Assembly: GCF_023278045.1 (NCBI RefSeq)
Contig: NZ_CP056783.1
Location: 2,265,501-2,329,500 of the forward strand
Direction of reading: 5' to 3'
Origin: Flavobacterium sp. K5-23
GTDB taxonomy: Bacteria; Bacteroidota; Bacteroidia; Flavobacteriales; Flavobacteriaceae
Length of the DNA stretch: 64,000 bases
A program made the position numbers and the translations under genes. The notes under the pieces are model-generated. The model searched no databases, was not told where the DNA came from, and saw only the letters and a list, made by a program, of their open reading frames with translations. Below, in pieces: positions 16,988 through 25,661 of this stretch. Position 1 is the first letter of the stretch, and the number at the start of each line of letters is the position of its first letter.

Positions 16988-19429
16988 TTAATTGTTTTGT
17001 TCATTGTTGAAAAATTGATCAAGAGAACTCATATCTAGAATATTAACGGATCTTGCTTTGCTTCCTTCAAACGGGCCAACAATTCCAGCAGATTCTAATT
17101 GGTCTATTAAACGACCAGCTCTGTTGTAGCCTAGTTTAAGTTTTCTTTGCAATAGTGATGCCGATCCTTGTTGTGCATTTACAATTACCTCTGCGGCTTC
17201 TCTAAACAATGCGTCTCTGTCGGATATATCCACATCAAGATTGATGCCACTATCTTCTCCTACAAATTCTGGAAGTAAATAAGCTGTCGCATATGCTTTT
17301 TGTGAACCAATGAAATCAGTGATTCTTTCCACTTCAGGAGTGTCTATAAAGGCACATTGTACCCTTACTACATCATTTCCATTAGTGTAAAGTAAATCTC
17401 CTCTACCTATTAATTGATCTGCTCCTTGAGTGTCCAAAATAGTTCTAGAGTCAATCTTAGACGTTACTCTAAAGGCTATTCTTGCAGGGAAGTTGGCTTT
17501 TATCAATCCTGTAATTACATTTACAGATGGTCTTTGTGTAGCAATAATTAAATGGATTCCTATGGCACGAGCTAATTGTGCAAGTCGGGCTATGGGGATT
17601 TCCACTTCCTTTCCGGCAGTCATAATTAAATCGGCAAATTCATCAACTACTAAAATGATGTACGGTAAAAAACGGTGTCCATTTTCTGGATTTAGTTTTC
17701 TGGATTTAAACTTATCGTTGTATTCCTTAATGTTTCTCACCATAGCATCTTTCAGCAAGGAGTAACGATTGTCCATTTCAACACAAAGCGAGTTCAAAGT
17801 GTTGACTACTTTAGCATTATCAGTAATAATGGCGTCGTCAGTATCTGGAAGTTTAGCCAGATAATGTCTTTCAATTTTATTGAAAAGAGTCAATTCCACT
17901 TTTTTGGGATCGACCAAAACAAATTTTACTTCAGCTGGATGTTTCTTGTAAAGTAATGATGTTAAGACAGCATTTAAACCAACAGATTTTCCCTGACCCG
18001 TAGCTCCCGCCATTAAAAGGTGAGGCATTTTTGCAAGATCGACTACAAATGTCTCGTTTGAAATTGTTTTACCTAAAGCTATAGGAAGTTCCATTTCAGC
18101 TTCTTGAAATTTTGCCGAACCTATAACGCTTTTCATGGAAACCATTGTAGGATTCTTGTTTGGAACTTCGATACCAATAGTTCCTTTTCCTGGGATAGGA
18201 GCAATGATACGGATTCCTAATGCAGATAGTGATAAAGCAATATCGTCCTCTAAACTTTTTATTTTTGAAATACGAATACCAGCTTCTGGAACAATTTCGT
18301 ATAAAGTTACAGATGGACCTACTGTCGCCTTAATTTGAGCAATTTCTATTTTGTAGTTGCGTAAAGTATCTACAATTCGGTTTTTATTTTCTTCTAATTC
18401 TTCTTGGTTGATCGTAATTCCACCAGTAGAATATTCTTTTAATAAATCGATTGTTGGGTATTTGTAATTGGATAAATCCAATGTTGGATCAAATAATCCA
18501 AAATCAGCTACTAATCGTGAAGCTAGATTCTCTTCAATTATTGTCTCTTCTGGTGCGGTTTCAACCACAAAAGAATCTTTAACGTCATCTGTACTTTCTA
18601 CAACATTTGTTTCAACAGGTTTTGGTTTTGAAACAGGATCCAGATTAATTTCAGATGAATTATTAATCGTGGGTTTTAAAGATTCTTTATTAATTTCAAA
18701 TTGTGAAGGAGTAGGTTTTAAAACAATATTTTCTAAAGCTTCGTCTTCGGGCACTGCAAATTCTTCTAAATTATAGGCGCCATCGCCCGTGTTTATTGGA
18801 TTTGAACCTAAATCCGATTTGATTTCTTTTTTGGTATTTTCGAAAAAGGACTGTATTCTTTCAGGGGAAATCTTTAGTTTAAAAATAACATAAATTATTA
18901 GACCAAAAATCAACAGAAGCAAAGTCCCCGTTTTTCCAATGTAATCTTGAGAAAATATATTTAATTCATAGCCTATTGTTCCTCCCAATTCAGGGGTAGA
19001 GGTGGCAAAAAAACCAAAGAGAATTGAAAGAATAATAATGGCGAATAAATCCCAAAACCAAATATTCTTTAGTTTTTTTGTTGGGATATTCAGTACAAGG
19101 AAAATACCGGAAAGGAAAACTAAACGAACGAAAACGAACGAAGCGATTCCGAAACCTTTGTATATGAAAAGATCGGCTAAAAAGGCACCAAATTTCCCTA
19201 ACCAATTTTGAACTGTTTCAGAACGGTCTGTAAATTCTCTTACAGCACTCTGATCTTCTTGCCCGTATATAAAAAAGGAAATAAAGGCAAGTAGTAAAGC
19301 GACAGAAAATAATACCAAAAGACTGCCCAAAATAATTTTGTGCTGTTTAGTAAATTCCCATGATTTCTCTACTTTTGATTTTGAATCCGTTTTTTTATCT
19401 AAAGTTTCTTTCTTTGTAGTTTTTGCCAT
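16988..19429 (-). CDS. ftsK: DNA translocase FtsK
   Basis: 813 residues. About four N-terminal membrane helices (33-185) are followed by a hydrophilic, acidic linker (about 195-330) and the motor domain with Walker A GATGQGKS (475-482) and Walker B ILVVDEFADL (Asp596, Glu597). A winged-helix gamma domain (about 745-805: REAAEVIVNAQQGSASLLQRKLKLGYNRA) reads KOPS sites and contacts XerD. It moves chromosome dimers and termini through the closing septum. The linker is short compared with the E. coli protein. It is transcribed with dgkA upstream and lolA downstream. Confidence 0.95.
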   Translation of the reverse strand: MAKTTKKETLDKKTDSKSKVEKSWEFTKQHKIILGSLLVLFSVALLLAFISFFIYGQEDQSAVREFTDRSETVQNWLGKFGAFLADLFIYKGFGIASFVFVRLVFLSGIFLVLNIPTKKLKNIWFWDLFAIIILSILFGFFATSTPELGGTIGYELNIFSQDYIGKTGTLLLLIFGLIIYVIFKLKISPERIQSFFENTKKEIKSDLGSNPINTGDGAYNLEEFAVPEDEALENIVLKPTPSQFEINKESLKPTINNSSEINLDPVSKPKPVETNVVESTDDVKDSFVVETAPEETIIEENLASRLVADFGLFDPTLDLSNYKYPTIDLLKEYSTGGITINQEELEENKNRIVDTLRNYKIEIAQIKATVGPSVTLYEIVPEAGIRISKIKSLEDDIALSLSALGIRIIAPIPGKGTIGIEVPNKNPTMVSMKSVIGSAKFQEAEMELPIALGKTISNETFVVDLAKMPHLLMAGATGQGKSVGLNAVLTSLLYKKHPAEVKFVLVDPKKVELTLFNKIERHYLAKLPDTDDAIITDNAKVVNTLNSLCVEMDNRYSLLKDAMVRNIKEYNDKFKSRKLNPENGHRFLPYIILVVDEFADLIMTAGKEVEIPIARLAQLARAIGIHLIIATQRPSVNVITGLIKANFPARIAFRVTSKIDSRTILDTQGADQLIGRGDLLYTNGNDVVRVQCAFIDTPEVERITDFIGSQKAYATAYLLPEFVGEDSGINLDVDISDRDALFREAAEVIVNAQQGSASLLQRKLKLGYNRAGRLIDQLESAGIVGPFEGSKARSVNILDMSSLDQFFNNEQNN

Positions 19430-19449
19430 TTTTCAATTTGGGGTTATAG

Positions 19450-19824
19450 CTATAAAATTCTTGGCATATAAATGATTACACCTATTATTATTGCTGTCAT
19501 TGCTGCAAAAAATACAGAACCAGCAGCGATGTCTTTAATAAACCCAATACGTTCATGATAGTTGGGATGTATAAAATCGGCTATTTTTTCAATAGCGGTG
19601 TTCAAACCTTCAATACTCAAAACTAAACCAATGGCAAATGTTTGAAAAAGCCATTCAGTAGGAGTGATCCCGAAATAAAATCCAGCAACAGTTAATAAGA
19701 CACCAATTGAGAATTGTACCATGATACTATGCTCAGTAGTAATCAATTTAAAAGCTCCTTTATAAGCGTAGGTAACGCTTTTTAATCTTCCGGTAAAGAA
19801 GCTGTTGTCTTTTTGAAATTCCAT
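19450..19824 (-). CDS. dgkA: Diacylglycerol kinase (DgkA family)
   Basis: 124-residue small membrane enzyme with three helices (about 35-60, 63-82, 98-120) and the family signature EGLNTAIEKIADF (about residues 76-88). It phosphorylates diacylglycerol or undecaprenol to recycle lipid released by envelope synthesis. The start is well supported (MEFQKDNSFFTGRLKSV). It lies between ftsK and tpx, with short gaps on both sides. Confidence 0.92.
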   Translation of the reverse strand: MEFQKDNSFFTGRLKSVTYAYKGAFKLITTEHSIMVQFSIGVLLTVAGFYFGITPTEWLFQTFAIGLVLSIEGLNTAIEKIADFIHPNYHERIGFIKDIAAGSVFFAAMTAIIIGVIIYMPRIL

Positions 19825-19834
19825 TATTTATGTT

Positions 19835-20332
19835 TTATAGTGCTGCTAATGCTGCTTCGTAGTTTGGTTCATCCACAATTTCATTTACTTGTTCAGTATG
19901 TGTAATTGTTCCATTGGCATCTATAACAATTAAAACTCTAGAATGTAAACCAGCTAATGGTCCATCAACTATTTCCAAACCGTTGTTTTTACCAAAATCA
20001 CCACCGTTGAAATCAGATAAGTTGATTACATTTTCAAGTCCTTCAGCACCACAAAAACGTTTTTGGGCAAAAGGTAAATCTCTTGAGATACATAATACAG
20101 AAGTGTTTTCTAAACCTGCAGCTGTTTCATTAAATTTTCTAACAGAGGTTGCACATGTTCCAGTATCAATACTTGGGAAAATATTTAAAACTAATTTTTT
20201 ACCTGCAAAATTACCTAAAGTGGCAATTGAAAGGTCATTTTGAATTAATTTAAAATCAACTAATTTCGAACCTACTTTTGGTAATTCACCTATTGTGTTT
20301 ATTGGATTTCCACCTAATGTAATTGAAGCCAT
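19835..20332 (-). CDS. tpx: Thiol peroxidase Tpx
   Basis: 165-residue atypical 2-Cys peroxiredoxin that reduces H2O2 and alkyl hydroperoxides in the cytoplasm. The peroxidatic Cys60 sits in [13 protein letters not shown] and the resolving Cys94 in KRFCGAEG, the expected Tpx spacing. Full length for the family. It has its own TACTTTTG -7 box about 24 nt upstream, so it probably starts the dgkA-ftsK run. Confidence 0.95.
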   Translation of the reverse strand: MASITLGGNPINTIGELPKVGSKLVDFKLIQNDLSIATLGNFAGKKLVLNIFPSIDTGTCATSVRKFNETAAGLENTSVLCISRDLPFAQKRFCGAEGLENVINLSDFNGGDFGKNNGLEIVDGPLAGLHSRVLIVIDANGTITHTEQVNEIVDEPNYEAALAAL

Positions 20333-20355
20333 GTTTTATATTTTTTAATGAGGTT

Positions 20356-20363
20356 CAAAAGTA
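20356..20363 (-). promoter_or_regulatory. Probable -7 box for tpx
   Basis: TACTTTTG on the minus strand fits the Bacteroidota -7 consensus TAnnTTTG and lies 24 bp before the start codon. No clear TTG at -33. Confidence 0.4.
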
Positions 20364-20463
20364 TGAAAATTATTTCAGAATTAGGTTTTAAGATTCAAGA
20401 TTTTAGTTCCAATGTCAAACTGTGGTAACCAAATGTTTCTTTGATAAATAGAATGTAATTGCA

Positions 20464-20494
20464 TAAAAAAAGCACTCCGTAAAGAGTGCCTTTT
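20464..20494 (-). terminator. Terminator after the small DUF6952-like gene
   Basis: A GCACTC/GAGTGC stem with a 6-nt loop is followed on the minus strand by a run of T. It separates the thioredoxin-side genes from tpx. Confidence 0.7.
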
Positions 20495-20522
20495 GATAAT
20501 ATTGAAAAAGATAATAGTTGTT

Positions 20523-20780
20523 TTACTTGTCGATAGATCCTAAAACTCGCTTCATAAAAGTATTTAAAGCTTCTTTTTTATCAGTACCGTTTTTAATAAG
20601 TTTATGTACTTCTAAAGCGCCGTACATATTTGAAATTAACTCACCTATAACATCTAATTCTTCCTCTTTCAAAGACGAAATTTCAGTCATGGCTTCTAGA
20701 ACTTCAATTGTTTCAACAATATAATCTTGATCGTTTTCTTCAATGAATTGAGTAAGATGTTTTATTACTGGTAACTTCAT
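20523..20780 (-). CDS. Small conserved protein (DUF6952-like)
   Basis: 85-residue, all-helical, acidic soluble protein (MKLPVIKHLTQFIEENDQDY...). From memory it matches a small family, DUF6952, seen in flavobacteria next to thioredoxin and peroxiredoxin genes, the same setting as here (thioredoxin upstream, tpx downstream). It has no cysteine, so it is unlikely to do redox chemistry itself; an accessory or binding role is only a guess from the neighbourhood. Confidence 0.75.
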   Translation of the reverse strand: MKLPVIKHLTQFIEENDQDYIVETIEVLEAMTEISSLKEEELDVIGELISNMYGALEVHKLIKNGTDKKEALNTFMKRVLGSIDK

Positions 20781-20914
20781 GTTTTTTTAGTTTAAAGTTT
20801 AAGGTTTAAAAAAGTTTAAGGTTTATATGCTGCCATTGAACATTATGCAATAAAGTTTAAATCTAAATTTTAATTGCGTTGTTGAACAATTTTAAACGTT
20901 AAACAAAGAAAACT
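20781..20914. repeat. AT-rich degenerate repeats (GTTTAAAG-like)
   Basis: The gap between two minus-strand genes is filled with variants of AGTTTAAGGTTTAAA in both orientations. Similar wording recurs near 44278-44295. It looks like a species-specific intergenic repeat rather than coding DNA. Confidence 0.4.
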
Positions 20915-21223
20915 TTAAACAATTTCGTTTACTAATTCTATAAGTACATCCTGTTTGTTCGTTTGCGTTTCGTTTACTAATACTCCGTTTACGAAAGTGG
21001 CAAAAGTAGGCAGGTTACTTACATTAGCTAATTTTCTTGATTCAGGAGAATTCTCAGCGTCCACAAGTACAAAAGTAATTCCTTCGTTTTCAGTAGCCAG
21101 TTTTTTAAATTTTGGTTTCATAATTCGGCAATTACCACACCATGAAGCAGAATATTGTACTACTACTTTATTATTTTCAGTAACCAATGAGGCTAGGGTA
21201 TCTTCGTTTAATTCTATTAACAT
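20915..21223 (-). CDS. Thioredoxin-family protein with WCGNC active site
   Basis: 102-residue single-domain thioredoxin. The active site is Trp28-Cys29-Gly30-Asn31-Cys32, where classical thioredoxin has Pro between the cysteines; the cis-Pro loop is present (SNLPTF). Replacing Pro normally raises the redox potential, so this may be a dedicated partner of the nearby peroxiredoxins rather than the general thioredoxin. It lacks a signal peptide. It lies upstream of the small DUF6952-like gene and downstream of the peroxiredoxin gene. Confidence 0.9.
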   Translation of the reverse strand: MLIELNEDTLASLVTENNKVVVQYSASWCGNCRIMKPKFKKLATENEGITFVLVDAENSPESRKLANVSNLPTFATFVNGVLVNETQTNKQDVLIELVNEIV

Positions 21224-21238
21224 TTGTTTCTTTTTTTA

Positions 21239-21401
21239 GGTTCAAAGCAACAAAGGTCCATAGGTTCAGAGGTACAAAGTTGCAAAGGTTTTTTTTGAGT
21301 TGAAAAGTTACAAAGGTTCAGAGTTACAGAGTTTTAGAAACTGTGTAAATAGAAGTAGCAAAAACTTTGCGACTATCTGACTTTGAACCTTTGTTACTTT
21401 T
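21239..21401. repeat. Degenerate CAAAGGTTCAGAG-type repeats
   Basis: Between thioredoxin and peroxiredoxin, variants of CAAAGGTTC and AGTTACAAAG recur at roughly 10-12-bp steps, with one inverted copy at the right end (TTTGAACCTTTGTTACTTTTG). There is no coding potential. It resembles a repeat family scattered in flavobacterial intergenic DNA. Confidence 0.5.
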
Positions 21402-21402
21402 G

Positions 21403-22041
21403 TTAATTTAAGCTTAAGTATTCAGCAGTACTTTTTCTGTCAGCACTCATCGCTTCTTTACCAGCTTCCCAGTTAGCAGGACAAACTTCTCCTTTTTCTT
21501 GGATATGAGCGTAAGCATCAACCATACGTAAATATTCGTTTACGTTTCTACCTAATGGCATATCGTTAACGCTTTCGTGGAAAATTTTCCCTGTTTCATC
21601 GATTAGGTAAGTCGCTCTGAATGTAACATTAGATCCTTCGATAATTACTGAATCAGTTTCTTCGCTATATTCAGTTGAATCAATATCAAGAATCCCTAGG
21701 ATGTTAGATAAGTTTCTGTTTGTGTCAGCAAGAATTGGGTAAGTTACCCCTTCAATTCCACCGTTGTTTTTTGGAGTGTTTAACCAAGCAAAATGTACTT
21801 CGTTTGTATCACAAGAAGCACCAATTACAATTGTGTTTCTTTTTTCAAATTCTGGTAATGCAGCTTGAAAAGCGTGTAATTCCGTTGGGCAAACAAAAGT
21901 GAAATCTTTTGGGTACCAAAACAAAAGTACTTTTTTGTTGTTTTTTGTAGCTTCTTCGAAGATATTGATTTTCATGTTATCACCCATTTCTGAAATAGCA
22001 TCTACTGCAATACTTGGGAATTTTTTACCTACTAATGACAT
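21403..22041 (-). CDS. Peroxiredoxin (typical 2-Cys, AhpC/Prx type)
   Basis: 212 residues. Peroxidatic Cys51 in DFTFVCPTE and resolving Cys187 in GEVCPANW near the C-terminus mark a typical 2-Cys peroxiredoxin that works as a dimer and is reduced by thioredoxin. The WCGNC thioredoxin just downstream is a plausible reductant. Full length. A TATTTTTG -7 box lies about 33 nt before the start. Confidence 0.93.
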   Translation of the reverse strand: MSLVGKKFPSIAVDAISEMGDNMKINIFEEATKNNKKVLLFWYPKDFTFVCPTELHAFQAALPEFEKRNTIVIGASCDTNEVHFAWLNTPKNNGGIEGVTYPILADTNRNLSNILGILDIDSTEYSEETDSVIIEGSNVTFRATYLIDETGKIFHESVNDMPLGRNVNEYLRMVDAYAHIQEKGEVCPANWEAGKEAMSADRKSTAEYLSLN

Positions 22042-22073
22042 AATTATATATTTATTATTAATTTTTTCTGTGG

Positions 22074-22081
22074 CAAAAATA
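22074..22081 (-). promoter_or_regulatory. Probable -7 box for the peroxiredoxin gene
   Basis: TATTTTTG on the minus strand, 33 bp before the start codon, fits TAnnTTTG. No clear -33 TTG. Confidence 0.4.
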
Positions 22082-22160
22082 GCTAATAAAGAAGAGTTTG
22101 GATAATCAATTTCAATTATATAATATTATGAAGTGATAGTATTTGACTATGATTGAAATA

Positions 22161-22197
22161 AATAAAGCCATAACTTGATGTAAGTCATGGCTTTATT
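22161..22197 (-). terminator. Terminator after nhaC
   Basis: An 11-bp stem (AATAAAGCCAT / ATGGCTTTATT) with a 15-nt loop lies downstream of the nhaC stop. The flanking A/T runs would allow termination in either direction. Confidence 0.65.
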
Positions 22198-22222
22198 GTT
22201 ATAAATGGATTTGAAATTACTT

Positions 22223-23683
22223 TTAGCTATTTGCTTTTTCTGTTACCAATTGTCTAATTTTTATATTGAATGCAGCAAAGATTAAAGTCATAAACGGACT
22301 TAAAATATTAAAGAAAGCATAAGGTAAATAATCTAAAGTAGATACGCCTAAAGTACCAGATTGATAGGCTCCACAAGTATTCCAAGGAATCAAAACTGAT
22401 GTTACTGTTCCGGCATCTTCTAATGTTCTACTTAAATTTTCAGGAGCAAGTCCTTTTTCCTTGTAGGCTTTTGCAAACATTTTTCCAGGAACTACAATAG
22501 CTAAATATTGGTCTGAAGCCGTAATGTTTAATGCTAAACAACTTCCTACAGTTGAAGCAAAAAGTCCAAAAGTAGTATGGGCCAGTTTTAATAAAGTTTG
22601 ACTTATTCTAGCCAAAGCGCCTATAGCATCCATAATTCCTCCAAAAACCATAGCACAAAGTATCAACCATATGGTTCCTAGCATTTTTTGCATTCCTCCT
22701 GAAGTAAATAAGTCAGCCAGGGTTTTGTTTTCTGTGGGGATAACGATTTTTCCAGTGATGGCATCCATTACACCTCTATAGGCCGATTGAAAAGTCATCG
22801 TTTCAACACCTGCAATTTGATTGACAATATGGGGTTGAAATAATACCGCAAAAACAGCCGCAAGTAGTGTTCCTACTAACAATGCAACTAAAGGCTCCGT
22901 TTTTCTTATGATTAAACCAATAACAATAGCAGGTACTAAAAATAACCATCCCGATACTGTAAAAGTAGCTTCAATATCATTTAATAGGCTAGCTATATCT
23001 ACATTCCCTTTTATATCTACATTTAATCCCAAGATTATAAATAGAATTAAAGTGATGATGAATGTTGGAATTGTAGTTAAGGTCATGTATCTAATATGGG
23101 TAAACAAATCAGTTCCAGCCATAGCCGGAGCAAGATTAGTCGTATCCGACATAGGAGAAAGTTTATCACCAAAATAAGCACCTGAAATAACAGCTCCAGC
23201 AACCATTCCTAGATCAAAACCCAGTGCGCCACCAACGCCTATTAAAGCAATACCTACAGTTGCACTCGTTGTCCAAGAACTCCCTGTTGCAATTGATATA
23301 ATTGAACAGATTACTACTGTTGCGGGTAAAAATATGGCGGGACTTAGAATTTGTAATCCAAAATAAATCATCGTAGGTATAATACCGCTTATCAACCAAG
23401 TTCCAGCCAAAGAACCAACCATTAGTAGTATTAAAACAGCACCAACAGTCGACTTTATGTTTTCGGCTACTTCATCCATCATTTTTTTATAGGAAACTTT
23501 ATTAAAGAAACCTACAATAGCAGCAACTGCGCCACCTAATAATAAAACAAATTGATTACTACCGCTTAAAGCTTCGTCTCCGTAAACGAATACATTAAAA
23601 CCCAACATTATTATAAGCGCTATAACTGGAATTAAAGCTTCTCCTATTGATAATTCTTTATTTCTTAAAATTCTTGTATCCAT
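22223..23683 (-). CDS. nhaC: Na+/H+ antiporter NhaC
   Basis: 486-residue inner-membrane protein with about 11-12 helices. It shows the NhaC-family wording GDKLSPMSDTTNLAPA (about 174-189) and TASDQYLAIVVPGKMF, followed by the glycine-rich LIPWNTCGAYQSGTLGV. It exchanges Na+ for H+ and helps with pH and sodium balance. It is monocistronic, between the peroxiredoxin gene and the cell-wall recycling genes. NhaC relatives also include malate/lactate exchangers, so the substrate is not certain. Confidence 0.9.
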   Translation of the reverse strand: MDTRILRNKELSIGEALIPVIALIIMLGFNVFVYGDEALSGSNQFVLLLGGAVAAIVGFFNKVSYKKMMDEVAENIKSTVGAVLILLMVGSLAGTWLISGIIPTMIYFGLQILSPAIFLPATVVICSIISIATGSSWTTSATVGIALIGVGGALGFDLGMVAGAVISGAYFGDKLSPMSDTTNLAPAMAGTDLFTHIRYMTLTTIPTFIITLILFIILGLNVDIKGNVDIASLLNDIEATFTVSGWLFLVPAIVIGLIIRKTEPLVALLVGTLLAAVFAVLFQPHIVNQIAGVETMTFQSAYRGVMDAITGKIVIPTENKTLADLFTSGGMQKMLGTIWLILCAMVFGGIMDAIGALARISQTLLKLAHTTFGLFASTVGSCLALNITASDQYLAIVVPGKMFAKAYKEKGLAPENLSRTLEDAGTVTSVLIPWNTCGAYQSGTLGVSTLDYLPYAFFNILSPFMTLIFAAFNIKIRQLVTEKANS

Positions 23684-23888
23684 TCTATGTTATTTGAGTT
23701 CGCAATATAAAGAAAAAAGAAGCTAATAGCCTAACGGGTTTTTTAAGATTTTTTTTTTGTATCGAATTAAATATGGGAGTTTTTTAAGCGAAATTGACAA
23801 TGTTTGACTGTGTCTATTGTCAAATTCGTTTATCAGTTGCCATTTGGAATCGTATCCGAATAATAAATACGTGTATGTTTTAAAGGGG

Positions 23889-25487
23889 TTAAATCCCTCT
23901 AATATGCACAGGAAGAGCGCCTTTGCATTCTAGGTTCTCCAGTAATTGCCGTGCTGCATTTTCATGAAATTCTTCGAAGTCTTGGTAAACTTGAACGATC
24001 CCTAATGCTGATGTGATGTTAGGAATAACTTGCAATGCATACGGGTTTCCAAAAACATATAAAAGACACTTTTTGTTGATAAATAGTTTTTTCATAACTT
24101 CCAAAACGGCATCTTCTATATCAAAATTATTCATTGGCTTTGCCTTTGGAACAAATAATGAAATAATTATAGTATCGTAATCAATCAGTTTTTCTTCTAT
24201 CTCTTCAACTCCTTTAGTATCCTCCATTTCAATTGAAAATTCGGCTGAAGCCAAAGTAGAAGCTAGGGTTTTAAAGAAGGTGTTGTCGGTGTTTTTGTAT
24301 AGGCTTAGTTTGGCCAGTTTGCCTCTTTTTGCAGCCTCAAAAACAACAGCAGTATTGTTATTGTCTTTTATTTTTGTGATGCTTTTCTGTGCAATTTTAG
24401 TGTTTAAAAGCGAAGCGGTATCAAAATCTAAATTGGTTTCAACAGCAGTATTCGAAGTTAACAAGCCTACTTTTTCTTTGCATTTCATTAAACGAGTATA
24501 ACTGGCCTCAATACGTTCAGGACTTGCGTTTTTAAGTATTTCCTGAATTCCTTCTGGGACATTTTCGGCAAAACACAAGACATCATTTCCGGCATTAAAA
24601 GCTTCCCATTCCAGTTGGCCTTTCGTGTCGTATAATTTGGATACACTATGCATATTCAACGCATCCGAAATCACTAAACCATCATAATTTAATTGCTTTC
24701 GCAAAAGAGTCTCAATAATGGGTTTGGATAATGTAGCCGAAGTGTCTTTTCCATCGTTTAAAGCAGGAACTGCTAAATGCCCGATCATTATCGAATCGAC
24801 ATTATTCTCGATTCCTTTGATAAACGGATACAATTCGTTCTCCATTAACTCCTCTAAGCTTTCTTCTAATACGGGTAATCCCAAATGAGAATCCACATTC
24901 GTATTCCCGTGTCCAGGGAAATGTTTCAGGCAGCCTAAAACTCCCACATCGCTCATTCCTCTTAAATATTCAAGGGCAAAACGGGCTACTTTTTCTTTGT
25001 TTTCACCAAAGGAACGGTACCCAATCACGGGATTATTCGGGTTGTTATTGATATCTGCTAATGGTGCCAGATTGTAATGAATTCCAGCCGATTTTAAGTC
25101 CAATCCTATTTGTCTCCCCACTTCGTAAACCAACTGAGATTCACTTTCAGGTAAAGCGCCTAGCGTGATAGCGTAAGGATATTGAGGTGTTTTTTCAACT
25201 CGCATAGCAAGTCCCCATTCCGCATCAATACTCATTAATAGGGGAGTGGTGGCGCATTTTTGATATCGAACAATAAGGTCTTTCAGTCGCAGATAACTAT
25301 CGTCATTAAAAACAATCTTTTTCTTGGTTTCATAGTTAGTTGCCGCACTGGCTCTACTGTGAAAAAAAGTAAGTCCACCTATGTTGTTGTCTCTAATTAA
25401 TTGTTCTGTAGCTTGAATATTTTCTTCAGTGTCGTTGATGAAAACGGCAGGGAAAAAGAATTGACCTATTTTTTGTTCTAATGTCAT
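23889..25487 (-). CDS. Glycoside hydrolase family 3, NagZ-like beta-N-acetylhexosaminidase
   Basis: 532 residues. The N-terminal family 3 barrel (about 1-335) carries the NagZ-type acid/base loop KHFPGHGNTNVDSHLGLP (188-205, with the Asp-His pair D199/H201) and nucleophile Asp275 in LVISDALNMHSV. A further ~195-residue C-terminal domain follows, which short NagZ proteins lack. It should remove N-acetylglucosamine from cell-wall fragments. There is no signal peptide, so it acts in the cytoplasm on muropeptides brought in by the neighbouring AmpG-like transporter. Confidence 0.88.
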   Translation of the reverse strand: MTLEQKIGQFFFPAVFINDTEENIQATEQLIRDNNIGGLTFFHSRASAATNYETKKKIVFNDDSYLRLKDLIVRYQKCATTPLLMSIDAEWGLAMRVEKTPQYPYAITLGALPESESQLVYEVGRQIGLDLKSAGIHYNLAPLADINNNPNNPVIGYRSFGENKEKVARFALEYLRGMSDVGVLGCLKHFPGHGNTNVDSHLGLPVLEESLEELMENELYPFIKGIENNVDSIMIGHLAVPALNDGKDTSATLSKPIIETLLRKQLNYDGLVISDALNMHSVSKLYDTKGQLEWEAFNAGNDVLCFAENVPEGIQEILKNASPERIEASYTRLMKCKEKVGLLTSNTAVETNLDFDTASLLNTKIAQKSITKIKDNNNTAVVFEAAKRGKLAKLSLYKNTDNTFFKTLASTLASAEFSIEMEDTKGVEEIEEKLIDYDTIIISLFVPKAKPMNNFDIEDAVLEVMKKLFINKKCLLYVFGNPYALQVIPNITSALGIVQVYQDFEEFHENAARQLLENLECKGALPVHIRGI

Positions 25488-25508
25488 AAAGTACTATTGT
25501 TATTGAAC

Positions 25509-25650
25509 CATATAAGTCATATAAGTTAAAAAAATGAAATATACAACGGCATTATACCAAAATCATTGGACTAAAATATAATAATTAATGGTATAAGTAG
25601 AGTTTGGTAAAAAAAACTTAAATGCCCTTATATGTCTTATATGTTTTAAA
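25509..25650. repeat. Inverted TATAAG repeat pair
   Basis: CATATAAGTCATATAAG at 25509-25525 is matched by the reverse-oriented CTTATATGTCTTATATG at 25627-25643, both next to A/T runs, with about 100 bp between. Each arm is itself a near-duplicate of a CATATAAG unit. This may form a cruciform or an RNA hairpin between the transporter and the glycosidase genes. Confidence 0.55.
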
Positions 25651-25661
25651 AACTTTTATGT

